DNA of 64,000 nucleotides. Source: Diaporthe sp. PMI_573. Taxonomy: Eukaryota; Ascomycota; Sordariomycetes; Diaporthales; Diaporthaceae. Shown piece after piece: positions 10,967-20,845 of the stretch. Location of the stretch: contig JAJTUP010000045.1 in the NCBI GenBank assembly GCA_021399435.1, positions 372,001 through 436,000 of the forward strand, given 5' to 3'. The notes under the pieces are model-generated. The model was given only the letters and a program-made list of their open reading frames with translations, was not told the DNA's origin and searched no databases. The first letter of the stretch is position 1. Each line of letters begins with the position of its first letter. Made by a program: the position numbers and the translations under genes.

Positions 10967-10980
10967 GGTTATGAGCCCGG
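10967..10980 (+). other. Primer-binding site for half tRNA-iMet
   Basis: GGTTATGAGCCC directly follows the 5' LTR and is the reverse complement of the anticodon arm of initiator methionine tRNA (GGGCTCATAACC, anticodon CAT). Priming from a cleaved half-tRNA rather than the CCA end is known for Drosophila copia and relatives. Confidence 0.8.
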
Positions 10981-11234
10981 GCGTCCCGCGGGGCGTCTGT
11001 GCCTAGCCGCACTGCACCGCTTCTTCCCCAACGAGAATGAATTGCACTAAAACGACTTTAAAACAACACCCGTTTCACATGAACACCATGAGACACTCAC
11101 TAGATTACTTTATTTCAGGGTCCCTGCCTCAGAATCCCCGCACAGACCAACGACGCTGTCCTCAAAGGGCAGTACCGGAAACGGGGGCCCCCTAAAGCTA
11201 CATGCAAGTCAACCCACCTATCTATTTGCTGAAT

Positions 11235-12011
11235 ATGGCTTCTAGGAATCAGAACCAGCCCTGGGTACCAGTCTTTCGCCCCCAGGCCACTTCCGCCTCA
11301 AGTCATCTGAGACTGCTGAGACAACCGCGCTTTCCCGCCTTATCTCGGGAGGTTCAGAACTGGCGTGACGCCGGAATCGACCCCTGGGACGAGAACGATC
11401 ACAGCGGCGAATATCAGCCTCCAGCAGTCGATCTGGCGTCTGAGGAGGAGCTGGAAGCAGGCCCAGCTTCGATTCCTGAGCAGCCGAGCGAGATAGACCT
11501 TTATGACCTGGAAGTCCGCACTCCTCCCTCAGCTCAGCCAAGCTCAGAATCACCACGGCAAGGCCATGTTTCATCAGGAACAGTTAGAGCTTCAAGCACC
11601 TCAACTGGGAGATCAGTCGCAAAGACCCCCCGGCGCTCAGAAGCACCTAAGTCAGCCCGAAACCGCTCTTCCTCAGACGGCAGCAGTGACGGGAACGGAA
11701 GCTCGTCGACAAGCTACATTTACACATCCTCTTCCTCAACACCGGAACCTCACAGCTCTCAAGAACGCTACGAAACGCCACAAACAACACCAACTCCCCC
11801 TTTAAACAGGCTGGTACCGAGACCAACACCAAGACCAGCAGCAATAATGCCTCCTCGCCAGCAGCAAATCAACGTTCAGGTCCAATCACACCCCGAAAAG
11901 CTTCAAGAACTCCGAATCAACGCACTAAACCTTAGCAACCTTGCCCAACTACACAAGGCTGAAGACTACCACAAATGGAGGACAGACAACCTTGCAACAC
12001 TGTGGATCTGA
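11235..12011 (+). CDS. Copia Gag, N-terminal part
   Basis: N-terminal region of Gag, the structural protein of the particle. The start is set at MASRNQ (11235); an in-frame ATG at 11202 would add 11 residues. The protein is Pro/Ser/Thr-rich and probably disordered until QELRINALNLSNLAQLHKAEDYHKWR, which resembles the start of the folded Gag core of copia elements. The frame closes at 12011 just as the core begins, and the core continues in the -1 frame from about 11990. I infer a one-base indel rather than programmed frameshifting, because the break is inside a single domain. Confidence 0.75.
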   Translation: MASRNQNQPWVPVFRPQATSASSHLRLLRQPRFPALSREVQNWRDAGIDPWDENDHSGEYQPPAVDLASEEELEAGPASIPEQPSEIDLYDLEVRTPPSAQPSSESPRQGHVSSGTVRASSTSTGRSVAKTPRRSEAPKSARNRSSSDGSSDGNGSSSTSYIYTSSSSTPEPHSSQERYETPQTTPTPPLNRLVPRPTPRPAAIMPPRQQQINVQVQSHPEKLQELRINALNLSNLAQLHKAEDYHKWRTDNLATLWI

Positions 12012-14683
12012 TGGGTGCTGGCGATGTGCTGGAGACCTACAAGACTCGCGAGGATGTCCCAGACCACCTACTGAGGAACTGGATCGAGAAACAACGACAG
12101 CTGGTTCGAATGATGCGTACAACAATGACTGAAAGCATTGGTCAAATGATGTCTGCTGAGGACACAATCGTCAAAATATTTGACCGAGCAGCACTTGAGT
12201 TCCAGACACATGGCCTGACGGCGCTTCAGAAGGCCTATCAAGACTGGGAAGGCATCAACGTTAGCCAATTCCAGTCGGTCCGCGAATTTGGGCACGAGAT
12301 TCTCCGAATTCAAGATGAATTCATCAAAGTCGACAAAAAACACGCACTCCCTGACTCGCACATCGTCCTGAAATTCGTCAATGGACTTGGAAATGAATTT
12401 AACCCCTGGAAGACCGGCTTCTGGGGGAGACAAGACACAAAGGAAGCCACTATTCCGAACTTCCAAGACATACTACGGCAAGCCGAAAACGAGGAAGGAC
12501 GACTACGCTCAGAAGCAACACCTGCGCTAATTGCGAGACCGCCAACAACAAGTGCCAACAAGCAATGGGTTGAAATGGATTTTTGCTCCTACTGTAGAGA
12601 GAAGGGATTTCGGTCAATCGGACACAATCAGGAGACGTGCTTCCACCTACACCCTGAACTTCGAAAAAACAAGCGCCCTGGACGACCAAATAAGCGGAGG
12701 AGGACCGACAAGTCAGGGGAGAGCTCCAAGGACTCAAGGCCTGACGAAGCAGACCAAGTGGTCGAGACTGCAAACTTTGCCCAGACGGAGTTCAGTTTTC
12801 ATGGCCAATCAGTGGCATTTATGGCCTCAATAGGCAAGGAGTGCTCACTACGCACCCAGTGGTGTGTGGATTCAGGGGCTGGAAATACAATGGGGCACTG
12901 CAGAGAGGACTTTGAGGACTTCCGGCCACTGGAAGGCACTGTGACAGGCATAGGAGAGTTTGAACTGCCCATCCGAGGATGTGGTACAGTTCGACTTAAG
13001 TGCCAAACACGCGCAGGAACAGTGGTGGAAATGTGCCTCCGAGATGTCTATTATGTCCCGGATCTCGGCGTGAATCTCCTCTCTGTCACCCACCTACTGC
13101 GCACTGGAGCCGAGCTTACAGTATCACTGGACGGGTGGTATATCAAGAAGCAAAACCACACTTTTATTGCTAAACGTTTTGGGAACCTCTTTGTTTTACA
13201 GACTGTTTCAACTCCCCTTCCTGCACTAATTGCTTACTCTGTTGACCCAAAATGGAAACAATGGCATGAGCGTATGGCGCACCTAGGCCAGAAGAGCCTA
13301 GAGAGGATGCCTGAAATGGTGGACGGAATGGACGAGGCACAGAACTTCTGCTTGTGTGAAGCCTGCCTTCAGGGCCGAATGCGGGAGCTCCCACACAAGG
13401 GAACGCTTCCGAAGGGTGAATACGTTGGCGACGTTATCCACGCAGACATGTGCGGGCCCTTTCACATTACTGGATTTAGGGGAGAACGCTATTGGATCAC
13501 ACTCTTAGATGGCTTCTCTCGTCTCAGCGGGTCTGTCGCAGTAAAGACGAAAAAGGATGCTTGGTTATTTGTACGGAAGTTTGCTCTTATGTTGGAAAAT
13601 CAGGATCCCCTCCGCAGAAGATGCCGCCGTATTCACACAGATCGAGGGGGCGAGTTTCAAGACTCAGACTTTGCCCAGTGGGCAGCAGGACATGGCACCC
13701 AACTCACCAACTCAACCACTGAACAACACCAATCAAATGGAATGGCCGAAAGCCTGAATATTGTTATCCGTGACAAGCTTTTACCAGCTCTGATCGGTGG
13801 AGAAATCCCGAAGAAGTACTGGCCAGTAGTTCTGGAAGCAATCAACTATCTGAGAAACAGAAGCCCACACACTGCACTTGATAAGACACCATTTGAAGTT
13901 GTCTACGGGCAACGGCCTAATGTCTCTAATATTCGTGTGCTCGGAACAGAAGCATGGTACCTACTTCCCTCCACTAAGAGAAAGAAGCTAGACGAGCGTG
14001 CACTAAAGTGTAAGCTACTTGGCTTTGAGGGATTACACACATACCTGCTTCTAGACCCTAGTGGGAAAGTTATTCGGTCAACAAATGTTCACTTCCCACC
14101 AGAAAAACTCACTAAATGGGCACCCAAGGGGGACACACGATCAATTGGGACACAAACGTCTCTGAAGACGCCTTGTGCCTGTCCTCTCTGTGCCGAGAAA
14201 CCAGAGCCGGACCACAGGCACTTCAGACAACCTCAGACAACTACCGTTTCATCTCAGCATCCGCAACCCAAGCGTGCCAAGATCTCTGACGGAACATTCC
14301 CCGAAGCTCCTCCGAATGAGAGTCATGTGACCATAACGCCACAGCCACGGGAAATCCCTGGTCACCCAGAACTGCGGTACCCATTGCGTAACAGGCAGCC
14401 AAGCCACCTGTACCCAGGGGAGCAATACCTTCTCCTTGCTGAAGCGGCGATTGCCTTGGTGGCTAGACTAAGCACCGAAGAGCGAGAGCCAGGAAGCCTG
14501 AGAGAAGCAAGAGTAAGCTTCAACTGGGACAAGTGGCGGGCAGCAATGAAGGACGAAGCTGATTCTCTTAACGAGAATGAGACCTGGGTCCTAGTTGACG
14601 CCCAGCGTCAGCAAATGTCCTGTCTGGCAAATGGGTCTACTGAAAAGGGGACCACAGGGAGAGATAACCCGCTACAAGGCTAG
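11975..14683 (+). CDS. Copia Gag core, protease and integrase
   Basis: Continuation of the polyprotein in another frame. In order: Gag core (to about residue 190), zinc knuckle C-x2-C-x9-H-x4-C (CSYCREKGFRSIGHNQETC), aspartic protease (WCVDSGAGNTM), the GAG-pre-integrase zinc site (H..H..C..C, HERMAHLGQ ... CLCEACLQG), and the integrase core with its three acidic residues in IHADMCGP, HTDRGGEF and NGMAESLN. It ends in the linker to RT (WRAAMKDEADSLNENETWVL), after which the frame is lost near 14610. Processing by the element's own protease would give separate proteins. Confidence 0.92.
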   Translation: MEDRQPCNTVDLMGAGDVLETYKTREDVPDHLLRNWIEKQRQLVRMMRTTMTESIGQMMSAEDTIVKIFDRAALEFQTHGLTALQKAYQDWEGINVSQFQSVREFGHEILRIQDEFIKVDKKHALPDSHIVLKFVNGLGNEFNPWKTGFWGRQDTKEATIPNFQDILRQAENEEGRLRSEATPALIARPPTTSANKQWVEMDFCSYCREKGFRSIGHNQETCFHLHPELRKNKRPGRPNKRRRTDKSGESSKDSRPDEADQVVETANFAQTEFSFHGQSVAFMASIGKECSLRTQWCVDSGAGNTMGHCREDFEDFRPLEGTVTGIGEFELPIRGCGTVRLKCQTRAGTVVEMCLRDVYYVPDLGVNLLSVTHLLRTGAELTVSLDGWYIKKQNHTFIAKRFGNLFVLQTVSTPLPALIAYSVDPKWKQWHERMAHLGQKSLERMPEMVDGMDEAQNFCLCEACLQGRMRELPHKGTLPKGEYVGDVIHADMCGPFHITGFRGERYWITLLDGFSRLSGSVAVKTKKDAWLFVRKFALMLENQDPLRRRCRRIHTDRGGEFQDSDFAQWAAGHGTQLTNSTTEQHQSNGMAESLNIVIRDKLLPALIGGEIPKKYWPVVLEAINYLRNRSPHTALDKTPFEVVYGQRPNVSNIRVLGTEAWYLLPSTKRKKLDERALKCKLLGFEGLHTYLLLDPSGKVIRSTNVHFPPEKLTKWAPKGDTRSIGTQTSLKTPCACPLCAEKPEPDHRHFRQPQTTTVSSQHPQPKRAKISDGTFPEAPPNESHVTITPQPREIPGHPELRYPLRNRQPSHLYPGEQYLLLAEAAIALVARLSTEEREPGSLREARVSFNWDKWRAAMKDEADSLNENETWVLVDAQRQQMSCLANGSTEKGTTGRDNPLQG

Positions 14684-16049
14684 ATGGGTCGTTCGTGGTT
14701 TCGAGCAAATAGAGGGAGTGGACTACTTAGAGACGTTTGCATCAGTGGTTAAGCCAATGAGCTACAAGGCCCTGTTTGCAATTGCAGCTGCTCATGACCT
14801 TGAAATCGAGCAAATGGATGTGAAGACAGCGTTTCTCTATGGCACAGTGGACGAAGAGATATACGTCGAGCAACCACCAGAATTCTCAGACGGAACTTCA
14901 CGAGTGTGCAAGCTTAAGAAGGCGCTGTACGGACTGAAGCAAGCACCACGGGTCTGGTATAAGACCTTTACTGATCACCTCTCAACGATGGGCTTCCTCC
15001 CACTAGCCACAGACTCTGGCATCTACTACAAGGATGGCACCTATATTGCTATCTACGTGGATGACCTTCTGATCATTGGCCAAGACAAGGAGAGAATCAG
15101 GGAGCTCAAGGAAGCACTCAACCAGCGTTTCCACATGTCAGACCTTGGACCATGCAGTTTTTACCTGGGAATCCGTATTCAGCGTGACCGACCAAATCGA
15201 AAGATCACCCTTGACCAGGAGGCCTATATCGACAAGATCCTCCAACAATTCAACTTCGACAGCGGCGCAGCCAACGCCACGCCTATGGCGACAACAACCA
15301 AGCTTGAAAAGGCCCCACTGGACTACGAATGCGACCCAGGCCTTCGAAGAAACTATCAGAGCGCTGTAGGGTCGCTGATGTACCTTATGCTTGGTACAAG
15401 GCCGGACATTGCCTTCGCTGTGTCAACTGTCAGTCGATACGCCTCAAATCCAACGCAAGCACACTGGACGGCAGTCAAGCGCCCATTCCGATATCTACGG
15501 GGGACAAGGAAGCTGAAGCTCCAATTCCGGGGACCACTTGCACCCCTATCCGGGTACACTGATGCCAGCTGGGCAGACGATATTGACACTCGGAGGTCAA
15601 CCTCTGGGTATGTCTTTAGCGTTGGAAGTGGAGCAATCAGCTGGTCCTCGAAGCGACAGGCGACTGTCTCACTATCGACGTGCGAGGCAGAGCTTAAGGG
15701 TCAATCCTTTGCAACAAGGGAGGCCATCTGGCTACGGCGGCTACTTTCTGACTTGTGCTCACATCTCGAAGGGGAGAAATGGGCAGCAGCTACCGTCATC
15801 TTTTCAGACAACCAAAGCGCTATCTCGCTAGCGAAGAACCCAACACATCACGATAGGTCAAAGCACATCGAGCTTCAGCACTTCTTTATTCGAGAGCAAG
15901 TCGAAGCTGGAATGGTACGGGTGGAATACGTTCCAACGAAGGAAATGGTGGCTGACGGGCTGACAAAGGCCCTGAGTCGAGATATGTTCACAAGGTTCAG
16001 AGCAGCACTGGGATTGATCGGGACCGCTGATGAGGCAACTGAGGAATGA
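14595..16049 (+). CDS. Copia reverse transcriptase and RNase H
   Basis: RT converts element RNA to cDNA; RNase H removes the RNA strand. RT motifs: KARWVVRGFEQ, EQMDVKTAFLYG, KKALYGLKQAPR and the active-site YVDD (AIYVDDLLI). RNase H: GYTDASWADD, STCEAELKG and FSDNQSAISLAKN. The domains look complete to ALGLIGTADEATEE. The first ~12 codons of this frame are not the true protein: nucleotides 14617-14640 encode VLSGKWVY in the third frame, so two small indels within about 40 bp separate integrase from RT. Confidence 0.93.
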   Translation: MTPSVSKCPVWQMGLLKRGPQGEITRYKARWVVRGFEQIEGVDYLETFASVVKPMSYKALFAIAAAHDLEIEQMDVKTAFLYGTVDEEIYVEQPPEFSDGTSRVCKLKKALYGLKQAPRVWYKTFTDHLSTMGFLPLATDSGIYYKDGTYIAIYVDDLLIIGQDKERIRELKEALNQRFHMSDLGPCSFYLGIRIQRDRPNRKITLDQEAYIDKILQQFNFDSGAANATPMATTTKLEKAPLDYECDPGLRRNYQSAVGSLMYLMLGTRPDIAFAVSTVSRYASNPTQAHWTAVKRPFRYLRGTRKLKLQFRGPLAPLSGYTDASWADDIDTRRSTSGYVFSVGSGAISWSSKRQATVSLSTCEAELKGQSFATREAIWLRRLLSDLCSHLEGEKWAAATVIFSDNQSAISLAKNPTHHDRSKHIELQHFFIREQVEAGMVRVEYVPTKEMVADGLTKALSRDMFTRFRAALGLIGTADEATEE

Positions 16050-16086
16050 GATGTATAATTTCAGTGGGAGTGATGTTGAGTGGGAG

Positions 16087-16206
16087 TGTTGAAACAAAAC
16101 ACCATCACACCCACTACCGCTCCATCTACATATAGACCGTAGGCCCCAGCACCCTCTGAAGGGCCTACTCTCACTTGAATTAACTCAATTCTTCTCTCAT
16201 TTGACA
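16087..16206 (+). repeat. 3' LTR of copia element
   Basis: Identical 120-bp copy of the 5' LTR. It is preceded by the purine-rich GAGTGGGAG (about 16078-16086), a likely polypurine tract for plus-strand priming, and followed by the target duplication GGAAC. Confidence 0.95.
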
Positions 16207-16341
16207 GGAACAAACGGCTATCTGTTGTGTCATAATTACTAGCCCACCAGCCCTCCAAAACCTGCTTGTCTCGGCAGCGCATCGAAAAGCGTAACTGAAC
16301 TTAGCTTTTCTGTTCCAGATGCTTCCTGCTGACATCCTGGA

Positions 16342-16719
16342 ATGTATCTGAGGTGGTTTCTTCGGAAATCCCTTGACATTCTTGATAGAGAGGCAGTGGA
16401 AAAGAAGGCCCTTCAATTTCAATTTGACAAGCTCCTATGGGACCCATTGAAAGATCCACTCTTTACCCACCCAAGCCGACTGTCGAGGGTGATTACCATC
16501 GACGCATTGGACGAGTGCGGGCGCCCTGAACACCTCTCACAGGTTGTAGGCCTGCTATTTAAGCTCTGCACTATCAATACGGTGCGCCTGCGTGTATGCT
16601 TTACAAGCAGGTCTGATGCTAAGATCACCGACGCGTTTACTCCTTTCCTCAATCAAAAGATCGTTCGCCGCCTAGAGCTACACCGAGAATTCCCCGAGGA
16701 TTACGTGATGCTTGTGTGA
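16342..16719 (+). pseudogene. NACHT-type STAND NTPase fragment
   Basis: NACHT NTPases are fungal NLR-like proteins of heterokaryon incompatibility and defence. Only the middle of the domain is present: FDKLLWDPLKDPLFTHPS, then the Walker B box RVITIDALDECGR, and the sensor-like VRLRVCFTSRSDAKITDAF. The P-loop side and everything after REFPED are missing. The 5' end lies about 130 bp from the copia insertion. This is a relic without the elements needed for function. Confidence 0.75.
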
Positions 16720-17612
16720 AATTGAAGCACTGTGTGCACGGGCGTAGACGTGGCAGAGCCTATTATTTTCGCCCTGGATGTGTTTCCGTTGTTGGCGAGT
16801 GTAAGTTCAAAGAAATAATGCACCAAGAATGGCTAAGAGGCGACGTTGTTATGATATATGAAATGAAATATGAGGTGACTCAAGCGAATGTAGCCTCTAC
16901 CAGCCGTCGATCGCTGGAATCAGAAGGGAAGAAGTTTTACGAATATAGCAGGATATTGACCATTGAATGATTGCTTCGATTGATATTTACACAACATTGT
17001 TTCCCACACGTTATGACTAAAGACTGCAATAAAAATATAGACAGCTGCTTTTGTTATTTGACTATAGGACCAAGTGAAACTGTAAGGAACCTGGTGTCAG
17101 GAATGTTTATTACATAAGCTAAAATGTGGCTACTTAGGTGGCGACCTGAAAAAAACTTAGACCTTAGGTTTAATTATATCCTTTGCTCCTGATTTTTGAC
17201 ACCTGGATTGGAGACCGTAAAGCGCACAACAACATAAAGCCGCGCTTTGCTGAGCATAAACTTTCTGTTGGCCTAAAAAAAAAGACTAACAATGCCTAAA
17301 TCCAGCTTTCTTAAATACAGACCACATCACTTAGTATATAAGCCGTCAAGCTAAACTATGTTTCTCTAGACTTCCGCATACAATACTAATTTGAAGGCTA
17401 CAGTATTTGCATAGTAGCAGCTCTGACTCGAAGTGGAACTGGACGCACATAGGTAGCAGAAAATGCACAATCTCACACACAACCTGTTTAATGGTAATCG
17501 TCCCCTGAACCCATCACTTTGAGAACTGCTAACATGGAATGGATGTACACACGTGGATTTATAAGTGGATTTATAAGTGGATTTTTGACGCTATTCACAA
17601 CCTCGTCGACGC
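16720..17612. other. AT-rich stretch, no gene
   Basis: No recognisable coding sequence. A short direct repeat GGATTTATAAGT (two copies, about 17556-17581) lies beside the end of the truncated hAT gene. High A+T with many TA dinucleotides is compatible with repeat-induced mutation of an old repeat. Confidence 0.4.
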
Positions 17613-18332
17613 CTATTCAGCCTCACTTTCAGAGGTTGACACTAACTCTTCAGCCTGCTGCTGCTGTGATGAATCGTCAACCTCGCTGGCGCTATCCTCG
17701 CCATCCAATAGCCATTTTGACTCAGCAAGCGCCAGCTCGTCGTCGCCTAGAGTCCCACAACCGCCATCCAGCTTACTTTCAAGGTGCAACTTAAGCAATG
17801 GATCCAGGTCCTTGATAATGCCAGCACGGTACCAAGAGCGTAAAACCTGACAAATGGCGATAATCTCAGCATCTAGGTTTGTACGCAACCCCGAGACCAT
17901 CTTGCCAGCAGCTGAAAATAACCTCTCACACTCGGCTGACATCGGCTGGATTGTCAGGAAGTCCAAGGCCATCCTGGATAATCGAGGATATCTGCTTTGC
18001 TTAGTGATCCAGTAACCAATTGGATCACGAACGTTGCCGTCGCTGACGTCACGATCCGTCTGCCACGCTTGGTACTCGTCACCAACAATAGCTGCTGCGG
18101 AGGCTGGTGTTGAGCTTGGCAGACGGCTGTTCTTCTCGGAGGGGTTGAAAAACCGAGCTCTTTCGGCTGGAGGCTCGTCGTCGCCTCTGCTGCTGCTGGT
18201 TCTAACCTCGAGATGAGCGTAATCGGACAGCCAGACGTCGGCAACCATCTCTTTTGCCTTTTCAACCCAACTAGGCTTATGAGCCCACGTTTCATCAAAC
18301 CAGTCCCAACAATAGGCTGGATGGAGCGCCAT
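17613..18332 (-). pseudogene. hAT transposase, C-terminal fragment
   Basis: Only the last third of a hAT transposase remains. It has LHPAYCWDWFDE, a WQTDRD/DPIGYW segment, the dimerisation core LSRMALDFLTIQPMSAECERLFSAAGK, then AICQVLRSWYRAGI and an acidic Gln-rich tail. Upstream of 18332 on the minus strand the homologous frame is lost, so the BED finger and most of the catalytic core are gone. It belongs to a different hAT lineage from the element at 2324. Confidence 0.85.
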
Positions 18333-18479
18333 AGCCGTACCCCACCCACTTCTCGGGGGTCTTGAGAACCCCGCCAGGGAGGCTGCTGAATGCTTGGGCC
18401 ATGATTCGAGTGATCAAAGGGGAGGGTTGAGAAAGTAACTTTTGTTTTAATCACACGAAAGAGTAGAGTCAAAGGCCTT

Positions 18480-19188
18480 TGATATGTCGATGGGACTTTT
18501 TAATGTTGTAGGATAGGAAGGACCGGCTGGGCCGGCTGAAACGGGATAAATGCTTATCCTTCGGCCAGACTGATGACCCAGTATTGTAAGTGTAGACAGC
18601 GAAACATGTTCAATAATCAATGCCATGATGCATATGTCAGTGGACCACCTCACTACATGAAGTCCGCAAATGTAGACAATTTCATAACATTTAGTTGTGA
18701 GTTCTGGGCCAAGTTCCACCGACAATCGTATTCTAAACCTACTGTTATCATCATTTAAACACTGGGTATTCAAGCGTTTACCACCGTATGAAGGGACCGC
18801 CCACATACTGCTTAAGAAGCATACATATACGGATTAAAACCGAAACCACCACTTTAGTTGCGAATAAGATGTCCGAGGATGAAGGACGAAAAGACATTCC
18901 GAAACCTAAATGGAAAAGTGGACCAAGCAACAAGGCAGACGTAGTTCAGTAATCAGCCCGCTGGGTCCCGTTGGGTCAAAGTTCTACCGAAACAAATGTA
19001 ACAGTCACTTGAACTCATCATTTACTCGGATAGTCAACTGTCCGCGTACTTACCTTACTTGTCCTACAGAACAAGTATAAGGACATATGATGCAAAGTGT
19101 CAAAATCATCTAGACATTGTCACTCACTCAGCGAATTCACGACCATTTGTAATACACTTCTCAAACAACCAGAATATCTCTCTTCAAG
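18480..19188. other. Intergenic, probable former promoter
   Basis: No gene recognised. The last 100 bases before 19189 have pyrimidine/A-rich leader character (CTTCTCAAACAACCAG) like a fungal 5' UTR, which suggests the flavoprotein gene once had its own promoter here. Confidence 0.35.
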
Positions 19189-20199
19189 ATGGCCGAGACC
19201 ATTAATGTCGACTACCTAGTCATTGGCGCAGGTGCCATGGGAATGGCATTCGTTGACACGATTCTCACAGACACCCAAAAGACCGTGGCCATTGTCGATC
19301 GCTATGCTCGCCCAAGCGGCCATTGGACTGTTGCGTATCCTTATGTGCGCCTTCACTAACCTTCCTCCCTCTATGGAGTCAACTCTAGACATCTCGGTCA
19401 CGATAGCATCGACAAACTGGGATGGAACAAGGGACTCCTCGAGCTCGCATCTCGAGATGAAATTTGTGCTTATTATGACACCGTCATGCACCAAACTTTT
19501 CTCCCGTCCGGACGGGTTGCCTACTATCCCAAGCATGAATACACTGGTGGACGTGAATTCCATTCCATTTTAACCGGCAAGACTTATCAAGTGGGAAAGG
19601 AGAAGCGTATTGTAGATGCAACCTAAATGAAAGTCAAAGTCCCTTCGATGGGCCCACCTACATACGAAGTTGTAGAAGATGTGGAGTTTGTTACTCCCAA
19701 CGACATGGCGAGCGCGGCACGACCATATTCCAACTACACCGTGATAGGGGCCGGCAAGACAGGTATCGATGCTTGTCTCTGGTTGCTGGCTAACGGCATC
19801 GACCCGGACAGCATTACTTGGATTATGCCTCGGGACTCGTTCCTCTTTGATCGCACTGGCCTTCAACCGGGAGACCAGTTTGCCGAAAACTTTCGCGCCG
19901 GTCAGAAGGCCTTTATCGATTCTGTCATGGCTGCTTCATCGGTCGACGACCTACTGAGGCGTCTCGTGGCCTGCCAGCAACTACTTCAGCTAGACGACAG
20001 CGTCTGGCCTACCATGTTTCGCTGCGCCACAGTCTCGCTACCCGAGTTCGAACAGCTGAAGAAAATCAAGAACATCATCCGTCAGGGCCATGTTATTCGG
20101 ATCAGCCGGAATGAAGTGCTGCTTCGATGCAGGTGGATCAGAGGGAGTGTAGAACAAGCCACGCAATGTGACTTTGTCCCCGGTCTGAAACGAGACTGA
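19189..20199 (+). pseudogene. FAD/NAD(P)-binding oxidoreductase with two nonsense codons
   Basis: Flavin-dependent monooxygenase-like enzyme; substrate unknown. The start MAETINVDYLVIGAGAMGMAF shows an FAD Rossmann motif GxGxxG. A second Rossmann fold, YTVIGAGKTGIDACLWL, would bind NAD(P)H. One frame runs through the gene but holds TAA at 19357-19359 (after YPYVRLH) and TAA at 19624-19626 (after RIVDAT); the protein on both sides of each is clearly of this family. The first stop is explained by CAA to TAA, a CpA-to-TpA change of the kind made by repeat-induced point mutation. After about 20120 (RISRNEVLLR) homology ends and the tail is fused to an unrelated, oppositely oriented fragment. Confidence 0.8.
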
Positions 20200-20211
20200 T
20201 TCTACATTCAT
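20125..20211 (-). pseudogene. Alpha/beta hydrolase, 5' fragment
   Basis: From an ATG at 20211 the minus strand reads MNVESVSFQTGDKVTLRG and then LFYTPSDPPASK, the typical N-terminus of a fungal alpha/beta hydrolase of the X-Pro-peptidase/dienelactone-hydrolase-like group. It stops after about 29 residues, where the flavoprotein pseudogene ends, so two broken genes face each other at one junction near 20120-20130. Confidence 0.55.
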
Positions 20212-20845
20212 GATGGAAGTTGAGATGGTAATTTGCCTAGTCCACAATGAAAACAAGAAGCTGGACCACAAGTGATGTTGTCCGTGATGGGGTTCAAAGA
20301 CTCTATTGATGTCTTTCAATATCGTTGTGAGTTGTAATCAACTCCGGCTATTTTGTGATCTACCCAAGTAGATTTGGCGGTGAAATGCTGCCAATATGTA
20401 TTCAAATGTTGGGTACAAGGCAGTTGGGCCATTCTTATATCAACAAGCAGAAATAGGGTTGTGATTGAAGTATGTTGCTTGCTGATCAGACAGACAAAGT
20501 CAGTTCATTGTTACGCCAAATGCTAGATTACTCAACAAACGGACAAAGCCCTGTTTGCAGATGCACAATTCGTGCCAATGCTGTGAAACCCAGGTGACAT
20601 CTCAGGTGGTGGCTATTAGCATGATTATTAATCACTCCGACCTGTGTCCAAACAAAGTTTACTGCCCAAACAAGCTCCACAAAGATTATTAAACACTTGT
20701 ACTCTGTGTGAACGTTAATAAATAATAACCAGCTGAACCCACGGGAGAGCTTAAAAGCATAAGAGTTTAGGACATTAAAAAGTCCTCTCTTACTTTTGTC
20801 TTAGCTGCTAGTCATTTGTTTCTCACCAGATATTCATCCAACAAC

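Larger units (their letters stand above)
10847..16206 (+). mobile_element. Full-length Ty1/copia LTR retrotransposon
   Basis: The 5.36-kb element is bounded by identical 120-bp LTRs (TG...CA) and a perfect 5-bp target duplication GGAAC (10842-10846 and 16207-16211). Internal order is primer-binding site, gag with zinc knuckle, protease, integrase, reverse transcriptase and RNase H: the copia order, with integrase before RT. Identical LTRs imply recent insertion. Even so, the coding region changes frame near 12000 and twice near 14615-14650, so this copy probably moved in trans or acquired indels on insertion (or these are assembly errors). Confidence 0.96.

Noticed and set aside
11975..12011. 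Programmed -1 frameshift in copia gag
   Set aside because: The break is inside the Gag core, no slippery heptamer or pseudoknot was seen, and copia-type elements normally use one frame; an indel is simpler.
14595..14640. Alternative N-terminus MTPSVSKCPVWQMG for the copia RT
   Set aside because: The true residues VLSGKWVY are encoded in another frame over the same bases, so this start is an artefact of two indels.
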